Shown here piece by piece: positions 38,001-53,000 of a DNA stretch of 64,000 nucleotides. This DNA is from Rhopalosiphum padi. Lineage: Eukaryota; Arthropoda; Insecta; Hemiptera; Aphididae. Location of the stretch: contig NC_083600.1 of assembly GCF_020882245.1 (NCBI RefSeq), positions 24,924,001 through 24,988,000 on the forward strand, given 5' to 3'. Under the pieces are notes generated by a model. The model searched no databases. It saw only the letters and a program-made list of their open reading frames with translations, and was not told the origin of the DNA. The position numbers and the translations under genes are program-made. How positions within the stretch are numbered: the first letter of the stretch is position 1; each line of letters starts with the position of its first letter.

Positions 38001-41000
38001 TAGTAATAATTATTACAACAGGTAGGTTAAAAATATTTTTTTTGCTTATTATATTATTATTGGAATATTACATGTAGTTTGTAATTTTAATTATAAAAAA
38101 TAACATGACATTAAATAATAATTTTTTATGAATTCAAATTTACTAATTTATTTCGATTGAAAATCTGCCATTGCTGTCATTTTGCGTTTTTAAATTTTAG
38201 ATATCGCAGGTGATAAGGACTAAAGGACGCAATTCAGACGTGCTCAAAATAAACCTAGGACACAATTAATATTATACCTTTTTATATACCTTTTGGCTTT
38301 TTATACGGGACGCAATTCGTAAGCAACTATCGGAAAAACAATTATATTTATTTACATACATAAATAGTTCTAATATTCTTCGGGGATTAATTATTGATTT
38401 TCAGCAAAAAAAAAAAAAAACAAAACAAAACCAATGTTGTACAAAATTTATTTTGCTTAAATATTTGCATTTTTCTTGATTATTTTGAAAAGTATTTGGA
38501 ATTTTTACGTTTGCTGTCTCAAAAGTACAAATTAGATTTAATTTTCTACTAGTAATTATTTTCAAAGCTAAAGATTTTACTATTCCAAAAAGCAATGATG
38601 GACACAAAAATAAAATAAAAAAGCAAATACATATTACTGTAAAACCAATAGATTCTGAGCAGAGCTTAGAATCTAAAATTAAAATCATTTTTTGCTTTAA
38701 TTTTTTTTAAATATAAAAAAAGATAAATCAAGTTATGCAATCATATTATTATTTATGTAAGTTGAAGTATCATTCGTTTTGTTTTTGTTCAAAATAAAAT
38801 TATGATAACAAAACAAAAATGTTACAGAAATACAGAATAATAATCTACTGTAGAAATAGTTTAATACTTATGTAGGTAATAATATTATTTACATTTTTAG
38901 ACGTTGAAATAAATTTCTTTATTGTTTGCCTATAGACTGGCTAGTCTGGCTATAGTTGACTCCTTAATATTATGTCTTAAATCAGCGATTCCCAAAGTGT
39001 GCGCTACGTTGTCTTCAGAGAGACGACGCGCCGCAATATAATTATATACTTGTCTTATGGTCTACAAATTCAATATACTGAATACATTTGAAAACCCAAC
39101 AATGGTGTTGACAGAAACTATTACGATTATGTTTGTACTCGATTAAGAAATTTAAGATATATGGTGAAATTCATTTTCGTATTTATATAATAGCTATAAA
39201 CAATTTTTTCTAGTTTTTATTTCTATTTTCTATTTCGTATGATTAATTAATCTATAACTTGAGGAAGGGCGCTTTGAGAAAATCATAATTAAAAAAGAAT
39301 AGTGTGAGCTACAAAAGTTGAGCATCGGTGTCTAAAAATCTCAGTGCTCCTTACTGTAAATTAATTTTTTATAACTCTTCTACGTTACTTCTCATGTCTA
39401 TACTATCTCAACAGTGACATATCAAACGTGCAAATAATATTCACTTTTAAAGTTTTAAATAATTATAAATGCGAAATATGATTAAAACGTCCCTATTTTA
39501 ATAATTTATCTAAAGCTACAAGAATAATTACATAAAATAAAATAAAATATTCTTTTTACTTTTATTGTTTATTATCATTAATATAATATATTAAAGTCTA
39601 TAACTAATTTTAAGGTCATAGTTTTGGTGAATTTTTCGTTACGTGTAAAAATTATAACGTTAACGATAGGTAGGATTAATAATATAATTCTATAAAATAG
39701 TTAACATTAAACCATATCTTTAATGAAATAATGAATATAATTTAAACAAAAAAAAAACCGTATGTTAACTACTATTGTATTAATGTATAGACAAAAAAAT
39801 ACCTATTAGTTGTTACTTATTACTGTTGTTAATAATAATATTCATTATTAATATATATTTAAGTTATCGATTTAACGTTAAATCATCGTAAATTATAATG
39901 TATTTTTTTTTTCAGGAAAGAGATTTCGATAAGCATGTTAATTATTGTCAGACGGAACCAGAAGCACAAGATTTTTTGGAATGCAATTATCAAGTACGCG
40001 ATTATTTTGAGGTATGTATAATATATATTTTGTTAATGTGCAAAAAATATTGTTATATGTTATTAAATATTCCTCAATTACTATACGTTTATGTGAACAT
40101 GTATTCTCTATTTCTCTAAACTTTCAGTATGTTTGTTTTTCAAATAATACATTATAGCTAGGAGAATTATAAATTGTATTGTTTAAATTATCTTAATTAT
40201 CCATTACAGAAATCATACTATGAAAGCTAAACATAATAAATATATTATATTTATAGACACCGTATACCTTGATGTAATATTATATCACGAATGTAATTCA
40301 ACATTTTTAAAACAGGAAGTTAACATCGATAAATATGTAGACTATGAGAATGGTCTCTTAAAAATATTTAGTGAATAGTGATCAATGATTGATTCATTAA
40401 ATATTAGTGAACTTTTAAATTAATACATTTTGTATGTAGCCCGGTACAAATATAGTGCGTTTAAATTATTACATAACCTATAAAATCGGTAAAATACATA
40501 GTAAACAATTTAATTATTAATAAATTATTTAATGAAACAATACCTGTAATATTAACATAATATATTATATAATTATTTAGATATAGGTAATTACTAATTA
40601 GGTACACAAAAATATTTAGTAGCTAGAATGTACTGCTTTATTTTATATTATACTTGTCGCATCACAGTAATACTTTCTATTATAACTAACTATCGTTATT
40701 TGAGCAAAATCAGATTTTTAAATTCTTATACGTATAAATGGTGTAGAATTTTAGAAAATAAATATATCTATTTATATAACTAAGTACACTTAATTGTGTA
40801 TTATAATACAAAATTTCACAAAAGATTAAGCCAAAATACTTCATTACAAAATAATATTACAGCAGATACCTTAGTATGAAAGCACATATTGTAGATTGAT
40901 TCGAGGAGCGCAAAAATATTAATACCTATTTAATTACTAATCAAGTTAAATTTTATTAGGTAAAGAACATAAACGCTATTTGACTGGTAGAAATATATTT

Positions 41001-44000
41001 TCATTAATATATATTTTATTTGAATTAACATTAATAGTTTCTTAAATAATTTAGTAAAATATAATGTTATTAGATATAACAACTATACAGTATTGGCTAG
41101 CTGCCATTTGCAGAATCCTTTTGCTGGAAATAGACAGTATGATATTTCTTAAGATTTTTATAGTGCAAAATACCACAAACACATAATACACCCACAGGAA
41201 AAAAAAATCATACATTTTTTGATAAGGATTATATTTATAAAATAAGTTAAATAATGATAAGATAAAGATATGGCATAATTAAAATATTTAAATGAGTATT
41301 TTTTGTTTTAAGGATAAATGACATTCGTGTTTTTTTTTTAACTTTATCAATATTATGTGTAATTAAATTAATATGTATTAATGTATTTATTGTTTTTTTA
41401 ATATTTATTTTAATGCACGATGCGCGAATCACTGCACATTCTTTACTCTATAATACTAATTTAGTACTATAATATTTTTTCTTAAGGGATTATTTTAACT
41501 TTAACAATCATAACTGTTAATTATGTAATATAGGGATTTATACAATCTCACTTTGTTAATAATTAATATTTCAAGAAATAGTTCCTCTGTAGTATATATA
41601 ATAACCAAATATCCCAATCCAACTTTTTTTCAAGTTAAATCTTTAATATTTTTTTGTTTCTTCATTTCTATTTATATATTTATCATAACAAAAATCATTT
41701 TGTTCAAGCCTTCAAGGGTATTAATGTATTATTATTATGGTTTATAATTTTTTTTTAAACTTAAGTCCTTCACGTGACTATAATAAAATTACCATAATAA
41801 TATTACTATATTATTTATAGGTATATATTATATGTATATATACTATATATGGTGAATTATGAACTTACATGAAATCTTTTGGTATTATGATTAATTATGA
41901 AATTATTTAGGTTTTTATGGTGTATTTATTCGATTGCAAGGCGTTACTATGATATTTACTATGAAAAATACTATAGAAAAATTTAAATAATACATTTATA
42001 ATATTAGGGTTAAGTTTATTATAAAAAATAGGAAATTTTATTATAAATAACAACATAATAATATAATATTATGTAATATATAAATAATATAATATTATCA
42101 TCATAAGAACTATTACATTTCTTTATGTTTAAATTCTTTTTCAAAGAAGTACTATATAGAAATACTGAATAAATACTATATAACTTTCAGTTAGTAAATA
42201 AATAAAATAGGCAAGTGTTATAATAATAAACTTATAAATAATAACAAATAATAATAATAATTTTCAAATTCGTAAAATTTTTAAAAATACTATGTATTAA
42301 CTTTTAACTTAATTAAGTTAACTAAAAATTAATTTAGATGAGTTAAAAAATCTTTTACTTTCTCTGATTTGATTAATTGCACCTGAAAATTAAAGCTTCA
42401 ACCTTCAACTAAACTTAAGCTCTAAATAGTCTAAATTATCAATATAGACGACCCTTACTAGTTGATATATACTACCTACTAATAATTTATAACAAAAAAG
42501 CTGGCTAAATGCCTGGCCTTCGTTACAATGCTGCCACACTAAACTTTTCCATTGTTGATTAAAATATTTTAAAATTATCTTTTAAATACGTCAACGGGCA
42601 TAACATTAGGCCGTTTTATGTTAATATTTTCATAAGTCCGTGAACTAATTAACATTACTTTTTAATTTATTAATATACTATAAAAGTAGAAAGTAGAACA
42701 AAGGTACTAAGATGTATTAATTATATGAACAGCTTATGTACTATTTGTTGCAATTGAAATTACATAGTGATTTAGTTAATTAAATTTTTCTCTCTTGGAA
42801 GCATTTATGTCGAACTGCCCCATCCCCCATGTTTTTGTATCACTTACAGTTTGATAATAATGCAGTAGAAAATAACTGATACACAAATCAAATGTGTATT
42901 AAAACTGTTTGATCGTTTGATGTACGATTCAAATATTCTGTATGGTACATACTACATACCTCTTTTATCGATTTATCATTGATAATTTATACTGCATGTT
43001 TATTATATTTTATATAATATGAGTACAATGAAAGCTGTCTATATTCTGTAATAGACCTTGCTGGATATTGGAGTTGAATAAATTTAATGTTAAATGAGAA
43101 AAAATATCGGTAAAGTAAACCATATTTCTATGAAGTAAAACTATAAATACCCTTTGGAGGCGATTAAATATCTACTAATGATGAACGCCACTCACTTTTG
43201 GCAGACTTGATATTATAATACTAGGTATACCATAATATTACGTGTATATATTATAGTGGTAATAACAAGTTATGGCCTACAATTGTTCTAAATAATGCAA
43301 ACCGCAATTCATATGATCGAAAATAAATTAAATAGTAAAATGTAATATTGCAATATGTGAAAATGGTTACGTTATAGGTTACCATTAAACGATACACGGA
43401 AACGGGCTTCTAATTTTGAAAATTGATTGACAATAAAATATGATAAAATAAATAATATATTTAAATATTTTATGGTATGAAAAAAAATAATATATCGTAC
43501 CAAAAATATACATTATATTATATTATATATTTATATATATTATGATATAGGTATTTAATATTTATACGACAATCAAATAAAAAAGTTTTCTGATTTAATT
43601 CGATTCTGAAGTAATTTGGGGATAGAAAAATAAATTAGAAAAATAATTCATTTTAAATATAAAATTAAAAATGTTTTAAATTTATTTTTTGTTGGTAAAA
43701 TAATATAGATATAGTTTCCATTGTAAACAGTTATTGGAATGTAATTGCGATTTTATTGATATTTTATATATTATTATTTTTAATAGATTATTCAACTTGA
43801 AAGTAACAAAGTTTAAAATCGTATATATTAATTAATCATAATAAAATGAGATATATATCTAATTAAATTATAATTAACAAAATTAATAGATCACAGGGGA
43901 CTGGTGTGCGATTATTTATTTTTAAATCGCGCTATTTTAAATACATGATTATAACGGAAGAGCTGTGAAGACTACTTTTTATTTATACATACAACGCTCA

Positions 44001-47000
44001 CACTTGTTGTGACGATTTCCTGAAAATTCATCAGCAGTATATTTTTACACTGTCTGTTGTCGGGTCGAAATTCGGTCACCAGTGAAAAAAAGTTAACTAT
44101 AACATGAAATGTTCACTTTTTGTTTCAATTTCAGGATGAGAGATTGAAAGTTGGTGATGATAAAGCTCTTTCAGAACACTTGAAATTACCAATACAACGA
44201 ATTAACGATTATCAATTGTTACTCAAGGTTAGTTATTAAGCACTTAACATAATTTAATACAGCAAAAAAACCTGGGTAATTTACATAAACATGCATGAGA
44301 AATACGATGAAATAAGATATTAACAAAATACATTACACAAGATTAATGATACAAAGTTTTTGGTTAAAATTATAATTTTTTTTAAATATTTAATAAATGT
44401 GTCATATATTTTATTTGTTTTTATTTTTTTCTCAATGAAAAATTAGATACAAAATATATTAAATGTAAATATTTTTTACTCTTATAAAAAATGAAGAATA
44501 GATATATGAAGTATAATTGTTGTTCCCATTTATATTCTATATTACTTATTGAACTTTAATTGATCTTAAAATTGTGTATTAAACTTTTATATTGTATTAA
44601 TACTCATTTACTATCTAATTTTTAAGTTATTTGAGTTTAGAAATTGTCTATATGGACTTAAAAGCGTATTTCTTATTCTTTAAACAATATTGTCAAATTT
44701 ATAGTGTTTTCGCTATTCTTAGAAATTAAAATTTAACTTAACCATGGTCAGGGATGTTGTTTGTGCAATTAATAATTTAAAAATATTTTTTAGTTTCTGC
44801 AATATTTTGATAAAGAGGAAAATATTTCCTTTAATTAATTTTATCAACTTATTTGTGATAAACATACAGCGAAATAGTTAATTAATATTTAATATTTTAT
44901 TAGGAACTAGTTAAATATTCATTACTCATAGGAGAAGATACCACTGACTTAGAAAGAGCTCTTGAATTGATGCTATCAATTCCACACCGATTTACTGACA
45001 CCAAATTTTTAACAAATATAGAAGGATTTCATGGCACTATACATAAATTGGGCCGATTATTAAAACACGTAAGTGAACGACGTCATTAATCTTCAAAGTT
45101 TTATAAATACCACCGAAGGTCAAATTTTGTTACAGTCCATGGATTTTTGCTATCTATTTGCAACATGTGTTTTTGTGTGTTGTATCATAATTTAATAGTG
45201 AATTGAAGGATTTATAATTTCTCGATATTTTACCAAATTAAACAGTTTATTGGAATACACTATACTTTACACAATTATTACAAATTTTTAGGGATGGTAT
45301 TACGTACAAGACGCCGAAGACCCTAAAGGACACCAGCGTTATTGTTTTTTATTCAAATCTAGAATTCTTGTTTGTAAAGTTCGTCGAATATCCGAAGATA
45401 AATCTGTCTTCGTCCTAAAGGATATAATTCGAGTAATATAAAAGTATTTCAAATAAATATACTAAATTATTAAAAATATTATTTTTATTATACATGCAGT
45501 TACCTGAAGTTACTGTAAAAGCAGCACCAGACAACAAGCGTGTATGGGTACTTCATCATAGACTAGGAGAAGTTGGAAATTATCCTTTCACCTTTAGGGC
45601 TAATGAAGATTTAAGTCGGGATCAGTGGATTACAGAAATCGAAGAACATAGAAACGATTTACGTAAGTATTAAATTAATTAATTTTTTTTTATGATAATG
45701 ATTATACGTTAAAGTAATTTAAACATAAAAAATAATGTATATAATGGGATTATCGATTAAAAGGTGAAAAAGAAGATTTACAAGACCAATTTTGGGAGCG
45801 AGAATTCGTATCTATAACAGAAACTTCTAAATCTTCTGTGACAGGTTTATAAAAATAAATTACGCGTATGCTTAAGCTGTGATTATGTAATTAAATCGTT
45901 GACGATTAAAAATAATAATAGGTACAATTTACTAAATAGCTAATATTTCTGAAAAAATTGCTTCTAACTTACGCACATAAAAAATAAAAATTACGCGCGT
46001 TTTAAGCTATTAATAATTTAGTATAAATATAAATAAGCTATACTTGCTTTTTTGTTTGTATCGTTATGTAAGCTACCTATATGATTTTAGTTAATGATTT
46101 TATATTTTAGTGACAAATGTTGAACATAACAGTGACGATATCAAAGTACAAAAACAAAAGGATGAAGATTTATTTGAACCACTTAAAGGTATTGAATTAG
46201 ATATTTCTAAAGAAATTGAAGAAGGTTTAGATCCCATTGAAAGACGATTAGCACCAAAACCGTTGAAGCACGTCGAGGAACCAAAACGTCCACCACTTAC
46301 ACTTCCACCTAAAGAACCAATATTTGAATGCACATCACCACCTGAACCTAAGAAACGCCCAGAACCCGAGGTCAAAGTTGAAGGTTAGTCTATGATCGAA
46401 TTAATAATTTTATAATATTTAACTCTCGTCTTAATATGAAAGTGTCAACAATGAGTTACTTCTTTATCGTGTAACTTAAAACAAAAAATACCATCATAAA
46501 TTAGATATGCTTAAATGTTTTATGTTCATTTTATTGCTGTGTAAAGTGAATATCTTTTGAATAATAATTAAAATAATAATAAGAAAAAATTATCTATGGG
46601 AATACAAAATATACAAATAATATTATTCCACAAATGTTTAAACCCAAGTAACTAACCTAACAATTTAGATTCTAAGAGGAGATAATTTAATGTCTAAATA
46701 CAGAAATTTATACCAAATAATTAAAATTAAATTTTTTTAGATATAATATAATTTTCAAAATATTTTACTCTTTTTATGCTATTAATAACCATTTTAAATT
46801 TAACTTAAAATAATTTAAATATTTTGAAAATGTCGTTATGTAAAGAATACGATTATTTAATTACAATCGAATGTTTATAACTTTTATAATTAAAATATTT
46901 TTTTAAATTTTAAACATTGTTTTAAGAAAAATAATAATTATACATAAACTTGAGTATCCTTGTCTTTATCTTTGTGTTCAATCTTCAATCTTGCTTGTTA

Positions 47001-50000
47001 ATTAAACATTTTTTAATACATAATTAAAAAAAAAATAAAAAATCGAAGGTTATAATGTTTACTTAAGTAAATAACGTTAAAAGAGCCAAAATATTATGAC
47101 ATTTTTATATCATGTCTAAAAAATATATTTGATGGAAAATCACTTTTGATTTTTGAATTACAAAATAAAATTAAAGCATTATTAATAATCCATAAGATGA
47201 TGACAGACATTACTACACAATATTATACTTAATTTTTTTAAATAATATATAAGATTCGTATTATTATCTTACATAATACAATATTGTTTTTAAAAAATAA
47301 TTTATACCATCATTTAGATTTTAACTATTTATTTTAATTTTTATTGTACTTGTTTATTTAGTAATCTATTTAATATCAATTTATTTATAGTAGCTTCAGT
47401 CTTACGTTGCTTCAATTTTATGTTTATAATTAATTTAATCATTATAAGATACTCTTATAGTAACAAAAAGCAAAGAATTTTGTTATATCATCTAAAAAAT
47501 TATATTTTACCTTTTCTAGCTAAAATCACTGTTCTATAATCTAAGTTTTCTAAATTTTTATACTTTAGAATATGATTTTCTAAAACTTTATACTCTATAA
47601 TATATATTTTAGATACTGAATGATGAATGATGAGTTGATTATATCGTGATGTGTATTTTGTATTTGTGTGTGTGTGTGTGTGTATGTGTGAGTAGTACTC
47701 GATAAGTTGTCGGTGAATTGCTTGAATTTTCTAAAATGTGGGTGGTTTTAGATCTTTTTTGTTCTTTAAAGAGATCAAACTTAAAAATTCCTAGTACTGA
47801 TTTTTATAATTAGGAAAAACAGACAAAAAATTAAAGAAAAACGGGAAATTTTATGCAAATCCAATTTTTGACAACTTTTTTTCCACTTATATTTTGACTA
47901 TTTTTCTGCTATTTTCTATTTGTAAACATAAGACATTTTTAATATTTTGTAGATATTGTTTTGAAAATGTTGATTAAAAATTATTTGCGAGGTAAAAATG
48001 CTTGAAAATTTAATATAATGCTTCTTTTAATTTGTGAATTTCTCAATCAAAAAATATTGAAATATATATAGACACAATATTTTTACTTTCTTGATTTTTA
48101 ATCAAGTAGGTATGGTAATTGAAATGAAAAAGTCTGAATTTTTAAAACTTCAAGAATTTGTGTTAAATAAGAAAATTATAAAAATGTAACTCATTTTTAA
48201 TGAGTAGGTGGATTATTAAGCTAACTTTAACATAAAATATTAATGAGAGCGATCCGAAATCACACCCAATAAGCGGTTAACGATTTGAATCCACAAAAAC
48301 GTCGGCGTAAACAGTGCCAAAATTTCTATTTTTTAACTTTTCTCCAAAATTATTATAGCTAAAATGTTGGTTGATAGCTTATTAAAAATGGATTATTAAG
48401 TAGATACAAAATGTGAGATTAAACATTTTCAAAAAAATTATTTAATTTTTCATGTTAACAAAATAGTTATTTTTTGCTAGGTTTTCATTTAGCGTGGTAG
48501 ATTACCGAAACTGGAGAACGGATTTTGTTATTTGGGGTCTTGTTAGATTCACATAAGCTAGGAAAAGTGCAGTGAAGATTTTCAGAACTTTATCTTCAAT
48601 AACTTACTACAAAGCTATAAAGCTGAAAAACATAAAAAACGACCAATAAAATGTGTTTAAATTTTTCTTGAAGCTCTGTAGTGAATTAACTATAGAAGAT
48701 AAAGTTCTGGAAATCTTCACAGCACTTCTCCTAGCCAATGTGAATTTAACAAGACCCCAAACAACAAAATCCGCTCTCTGGTTTCGGAGATCTATCTTAC
48801 TAAATGAAAAGAAAATACATTATACATACATATGCATACAATTAATAAATTTCTAAATATTGAAAATCAAGAAAGTTTACATGACGATCACTGACTTGAT
48901 AAGCGTTTTTTATAATAAGTTAAAATTTTAACAAATTCATAAAAATCGTAAAAATATGTATATTATATTGTAGTTAAAAATTTAAAAAAATTTTTGTTTT
49001 TATATCTAAGATTTAAAAATTTAATAAAAGGTTCTTTATTAATTTTACAACCTATATAAGACTGAATCCTACTGGAAATCCAAATTAATTTTTATGATCA
49101 TTTAAACTTCAAATATTTTCGACATTCGATATTCACCTGTAAAATAATTATTTCTCCTCAAACATATTTTTTCTATCAATTATACGGTAATTTTAATTAA
49201 TTGTTGCCAATAAAATGAAATAGATTATAATATCAGATCATATATATTAGTCAATAACGATGTACTGCGTAGAATTTTGTAAACAACTTAATGGTATCTG
49301 ATTTAAAATTAATATAAATATTTATAAAAAAATAATTTTGTATACAAAATAATAATATACAAAATGGCAAATTGTTTGAAAGTTTAAGTTAAAACTAACC
49401 AACTTATATCGTTTGTGAAAAATTGCTACTTTTTGTATAAATATCTTCTTCTGTCCTAGGTTGAATTTCAAGTATTCAAACAACTTTAAATTGTCCATTC
49501 TTTGCACTTAAGTACAATATTACTCTGTAATAAGAATAATAGTCGAGGACAATTTGTGAACAAACTCACTCATTAGTTACACTAGGACTAGGCTTTGTAT
49601 TTTAATATGATTTTATACATATTATATGTTAGTAATAGGTACTAAAAATTTTAACATGGCGATCTAAATAATATAGGAAAAAGCATATGCAATTTTTCTG
49701 AGAAATATATTTTATAATGTTTGTACTTTGTTATTGATAAAACAATAATAAATAAGTACCTAACCTATAATCCCACCACCATCGCTATAGTCATCGTATA
49801 TGTAAATTCTTAAATCAAAAACATTGATAATTTTGTAACTATACCTACAAATAAAGTTTTTATATTTATATTAATATAATAATATTTGTTTAGAACCCCC
49901 TGTGATTGAAATGCCTGTTCCGAATAAAGAGGTTATTGTTGAAAAGGAAATAAAAGAAGAAGTACCTGTTCCACAAGTAGAGCCAATTCCAACTGAGCCC

Positions 50001-53000
50001 CCACCACCTGAAAGGTCTCCATCGCCAGCTGAAGAAGAAATTGAATCCGAACCATTAAAATATGTAGAAGGTGTTTCAAAACCTTATTTCCATGTCAACA
50101 TTAAAGGAACAAATCGTGGAGGTTAGTAACCAAATATTTTATTAAATTATAGTGTCTGAAGAGTCTTTATTTTTAATTTATTAAATACAATTATTGATAA
50201 AACTATATCGTTAAATGAAAAGGTGTTATTGAAGAGTGTAATGAATGGTGGGACACTAAGGGTGAATTTAAATCGGGAAGATCGATGAATAATGAATCTT
50301 CTCTCGCAGGTGAAAACACGTGAGAGTAACGCAAATTTAAATTTGTTTTTAAATATGCTTTTATTTTAACCAAAGCCAAAGTAGATTGAAAAATTATTTT
50401 AAAATATGATATGGTGTTCATAAAAAAAAAAAATAATAATAATTGCTTTTATACTACATATTGCTGCATTAAATATGTTTAAAGTAAAATTATTAATTAA
50501 TTACTATTTTATTTATCGTACTAGTCGGGGAAAATGCAACATTTGAATGTGAAATCGAGGGTGCCACAAAAGTCACATGGTTGAAAAATAATATGCCATT
50601 ACCAAATACTATTGCTAATCGAACTTCCATCACAGAAGACAAAGAAAACAATTTATATAAATTACAGTTAAATAAAGTAATAATGTCAGATTCGGGAACT
50701 TATACGGTTAAAGCTGAAAATGATTTAGGAGAGTCTACGAGTACAGCGTTACTATTTGTTGAAAATCGTAAGTTACTCAGTATATTGTTTAATTAAATAA
50801 GCATAAACTATAAGTAACTGAATTAAATTTAAAATTTCAGTTTCAGCAGATGAAAAGAAAGCGAGGGCTAAAGCAAACGCTCCAATTTTTGCTGTTAAAC
50901 TTGCTGATACTCAGCTTTTAGAGAACACTCATGCTAGATTTATGATTGAGATAAAAGCAAATCCATTACCCAAATTGAGATTGTAAATTCCTTGGTTATT
51001 ATATAATATTAATTTAATTAATTAAAATTGTTCTTATATTTATTTAGTTTCAAAGGAGATAAAGAAATATCTGATGAAGACACAAGAATACAAATATTAG
51101 AAGTAAATAAAGAAAAAGGTCTCTATGAAATGGTTTTACCTAATGTAAAACAAGAAGATGCAGGAGAATATCGAGTGATTGCTAGTAATAAATACTCTGA
51201 AGAGTCGTGTTCTTGTCATGTTTCAGTTACTAGTAAGCAATTATTTTATGTAGTAAATAAGGTTAAACATTTGTCTGTATATATTTGTTTAGATGAAAAA
51301 GACTTATGGGCTGGAATGCAAACGATAGTACCTGATGGTACTCCACATTTTACCTGGTTGAAAAATGGAAAACCATTTAACCCTGAAGAACGGTTTAAAG
51401 TATTATTCAAGGACGACGAGGATTCATTAGCATTAGTATTCCAAAATGTAAAACCAGAAGATGCTGGTTTATATACTTGTATCGCTTCTACTTGTCACGG
51501 AAAGATATCATGTAGTGCTGAGCTTAGCGTACAAGGTAAATAAAATAACATAAAGTTACAGTAATGTAATACATTTTGCCTGTATACAATTAGCTTAAAT
51601 TTTTATTAATTGTAGGTGTTGTTAAAGAACTAAATTTACCGTATGCTCCAAGAGTAACTACCGACATGAAAGAATTTGAAACAAAGATCCAAAGCACAGC
51701 AATCTTAGAGGCTAAAGTAATTGGTGATCCTCTGCCAGACATAATATGGTTTAAAAACGATGAAGAAATACAAGAAAATGAACGAATAAAATTTATGTTT
51801 GAAGATGAGATTAGTGCTATTGTAATAAAAAATGTTGAGGTCGAAGACGAAGGAGAATATAAAGTATTAGCCAAAAATGATTTAGGATCTGATACAGAAA
51901 CAATCAATTTATTGATTAAGGCCGCTCCAAAGTTTAGAAAAAATTTAATTGACTATGAAGGTGTTACTGGAAAAGAAATAACATTATCAGTAGAAATTGA
52001 AGCATCTCCAAAACCAATAGTACAATGGTAAAATATTATACATTTCTATAAAAAAATTTAACTTACCGATAAATTATTATATTTTTTTTAGGTATAAAGA
52101 TAGTAAAGTTATAAAAAAGTCGAATAGGATAAAATACGTCACCGATGAAGTAGCTGGAGTATATACCTTAATTATTCAAGATTGTAAAATGGAAGATGTA
52201 GGTTTATACTCAGTAGTTGCTTCTAATCAATTTAGTCAAATATCTGATGCTTGTCGAATTAATCTTCAAATGCCTCCTCAATTTATTGGTGCTTTAGCCA
52301 AAGAAGTAGAAACTTTAGAAGGTGATTATGTATCTTTGAGCGTGAGAGTAGAAGGAGATCCACCACCTCAAGTAAAATGGTAAAAAAAAATAATAATTTG
52401 AACGTGTAAGAAACAAATTAATATATAATTGTTTAATATTTCAGGTACTTTGAAGACAAATTGTTAATTGCTGATAAAACACACATAAAAATTAACGCCG
52501 TGGAAGACGTTCATACTCTTTTAATAAGTAATCTTACGAGGGAAGATTCAGGCAAATATACATGTGAAATCAGCAACGAATTTGGAAAAAATACGAGCGA
52601 GGGAAAATTATTGGTCAAATGTCCGCCAATTTTTGAAACTCCTTTAACAGATACAAAAGCAATTGAAGGGGATACAAATGTAGAGTTTACTGTAAAACTG
52701 AATTCTTATCCTAAATCATCAGTTCAATGGTAAAATAATGGAAATAAAAATGTAAAAAAATAAATTATTAATATTAACTTAATAGGTTCCGCGAAGAAGA
52801 AGAAATTACAGAAACAACCACAGAATTCACTTGTTTCGAAGATGGAGATAATTTCAAGCTTATTATAAAAGAAGCAAAAACCAAATTAGCTGGCACATAT
52901 AAATGTAGAGCAACAAACGAAATTGGAACTTACGATTCAGAAGCAACTCTTACAGTTATGTGTAAGATATAATAGTTTTAAACTAAAACTTAGGTACTTC

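Larger units (their letters stand above)
35983..39915 (+). other. 3.9-kb intron within the DH domain
   Basis: Contains a probable hAT MITE (38983-39330), a partial copy of the dispersed repeat (38390-38680), and at about 37200-37960 a stretch with richer composition (AACGCCGACGAGAGCTCAAT, TCTTATTGGTTCGTTTTTC) that looks like a decayed transposon. I found no extra DH exon and none is needed for a complete domain. Confidence 0.6.

Noticed and set aside
40012..40119. Continuation of the DH exon to the stop at 40119
   Set aside because: The frame after 40011 codes an intron-like hydrophobic string, GTATGT is a good donor, and the domain continues in phase at 44135.
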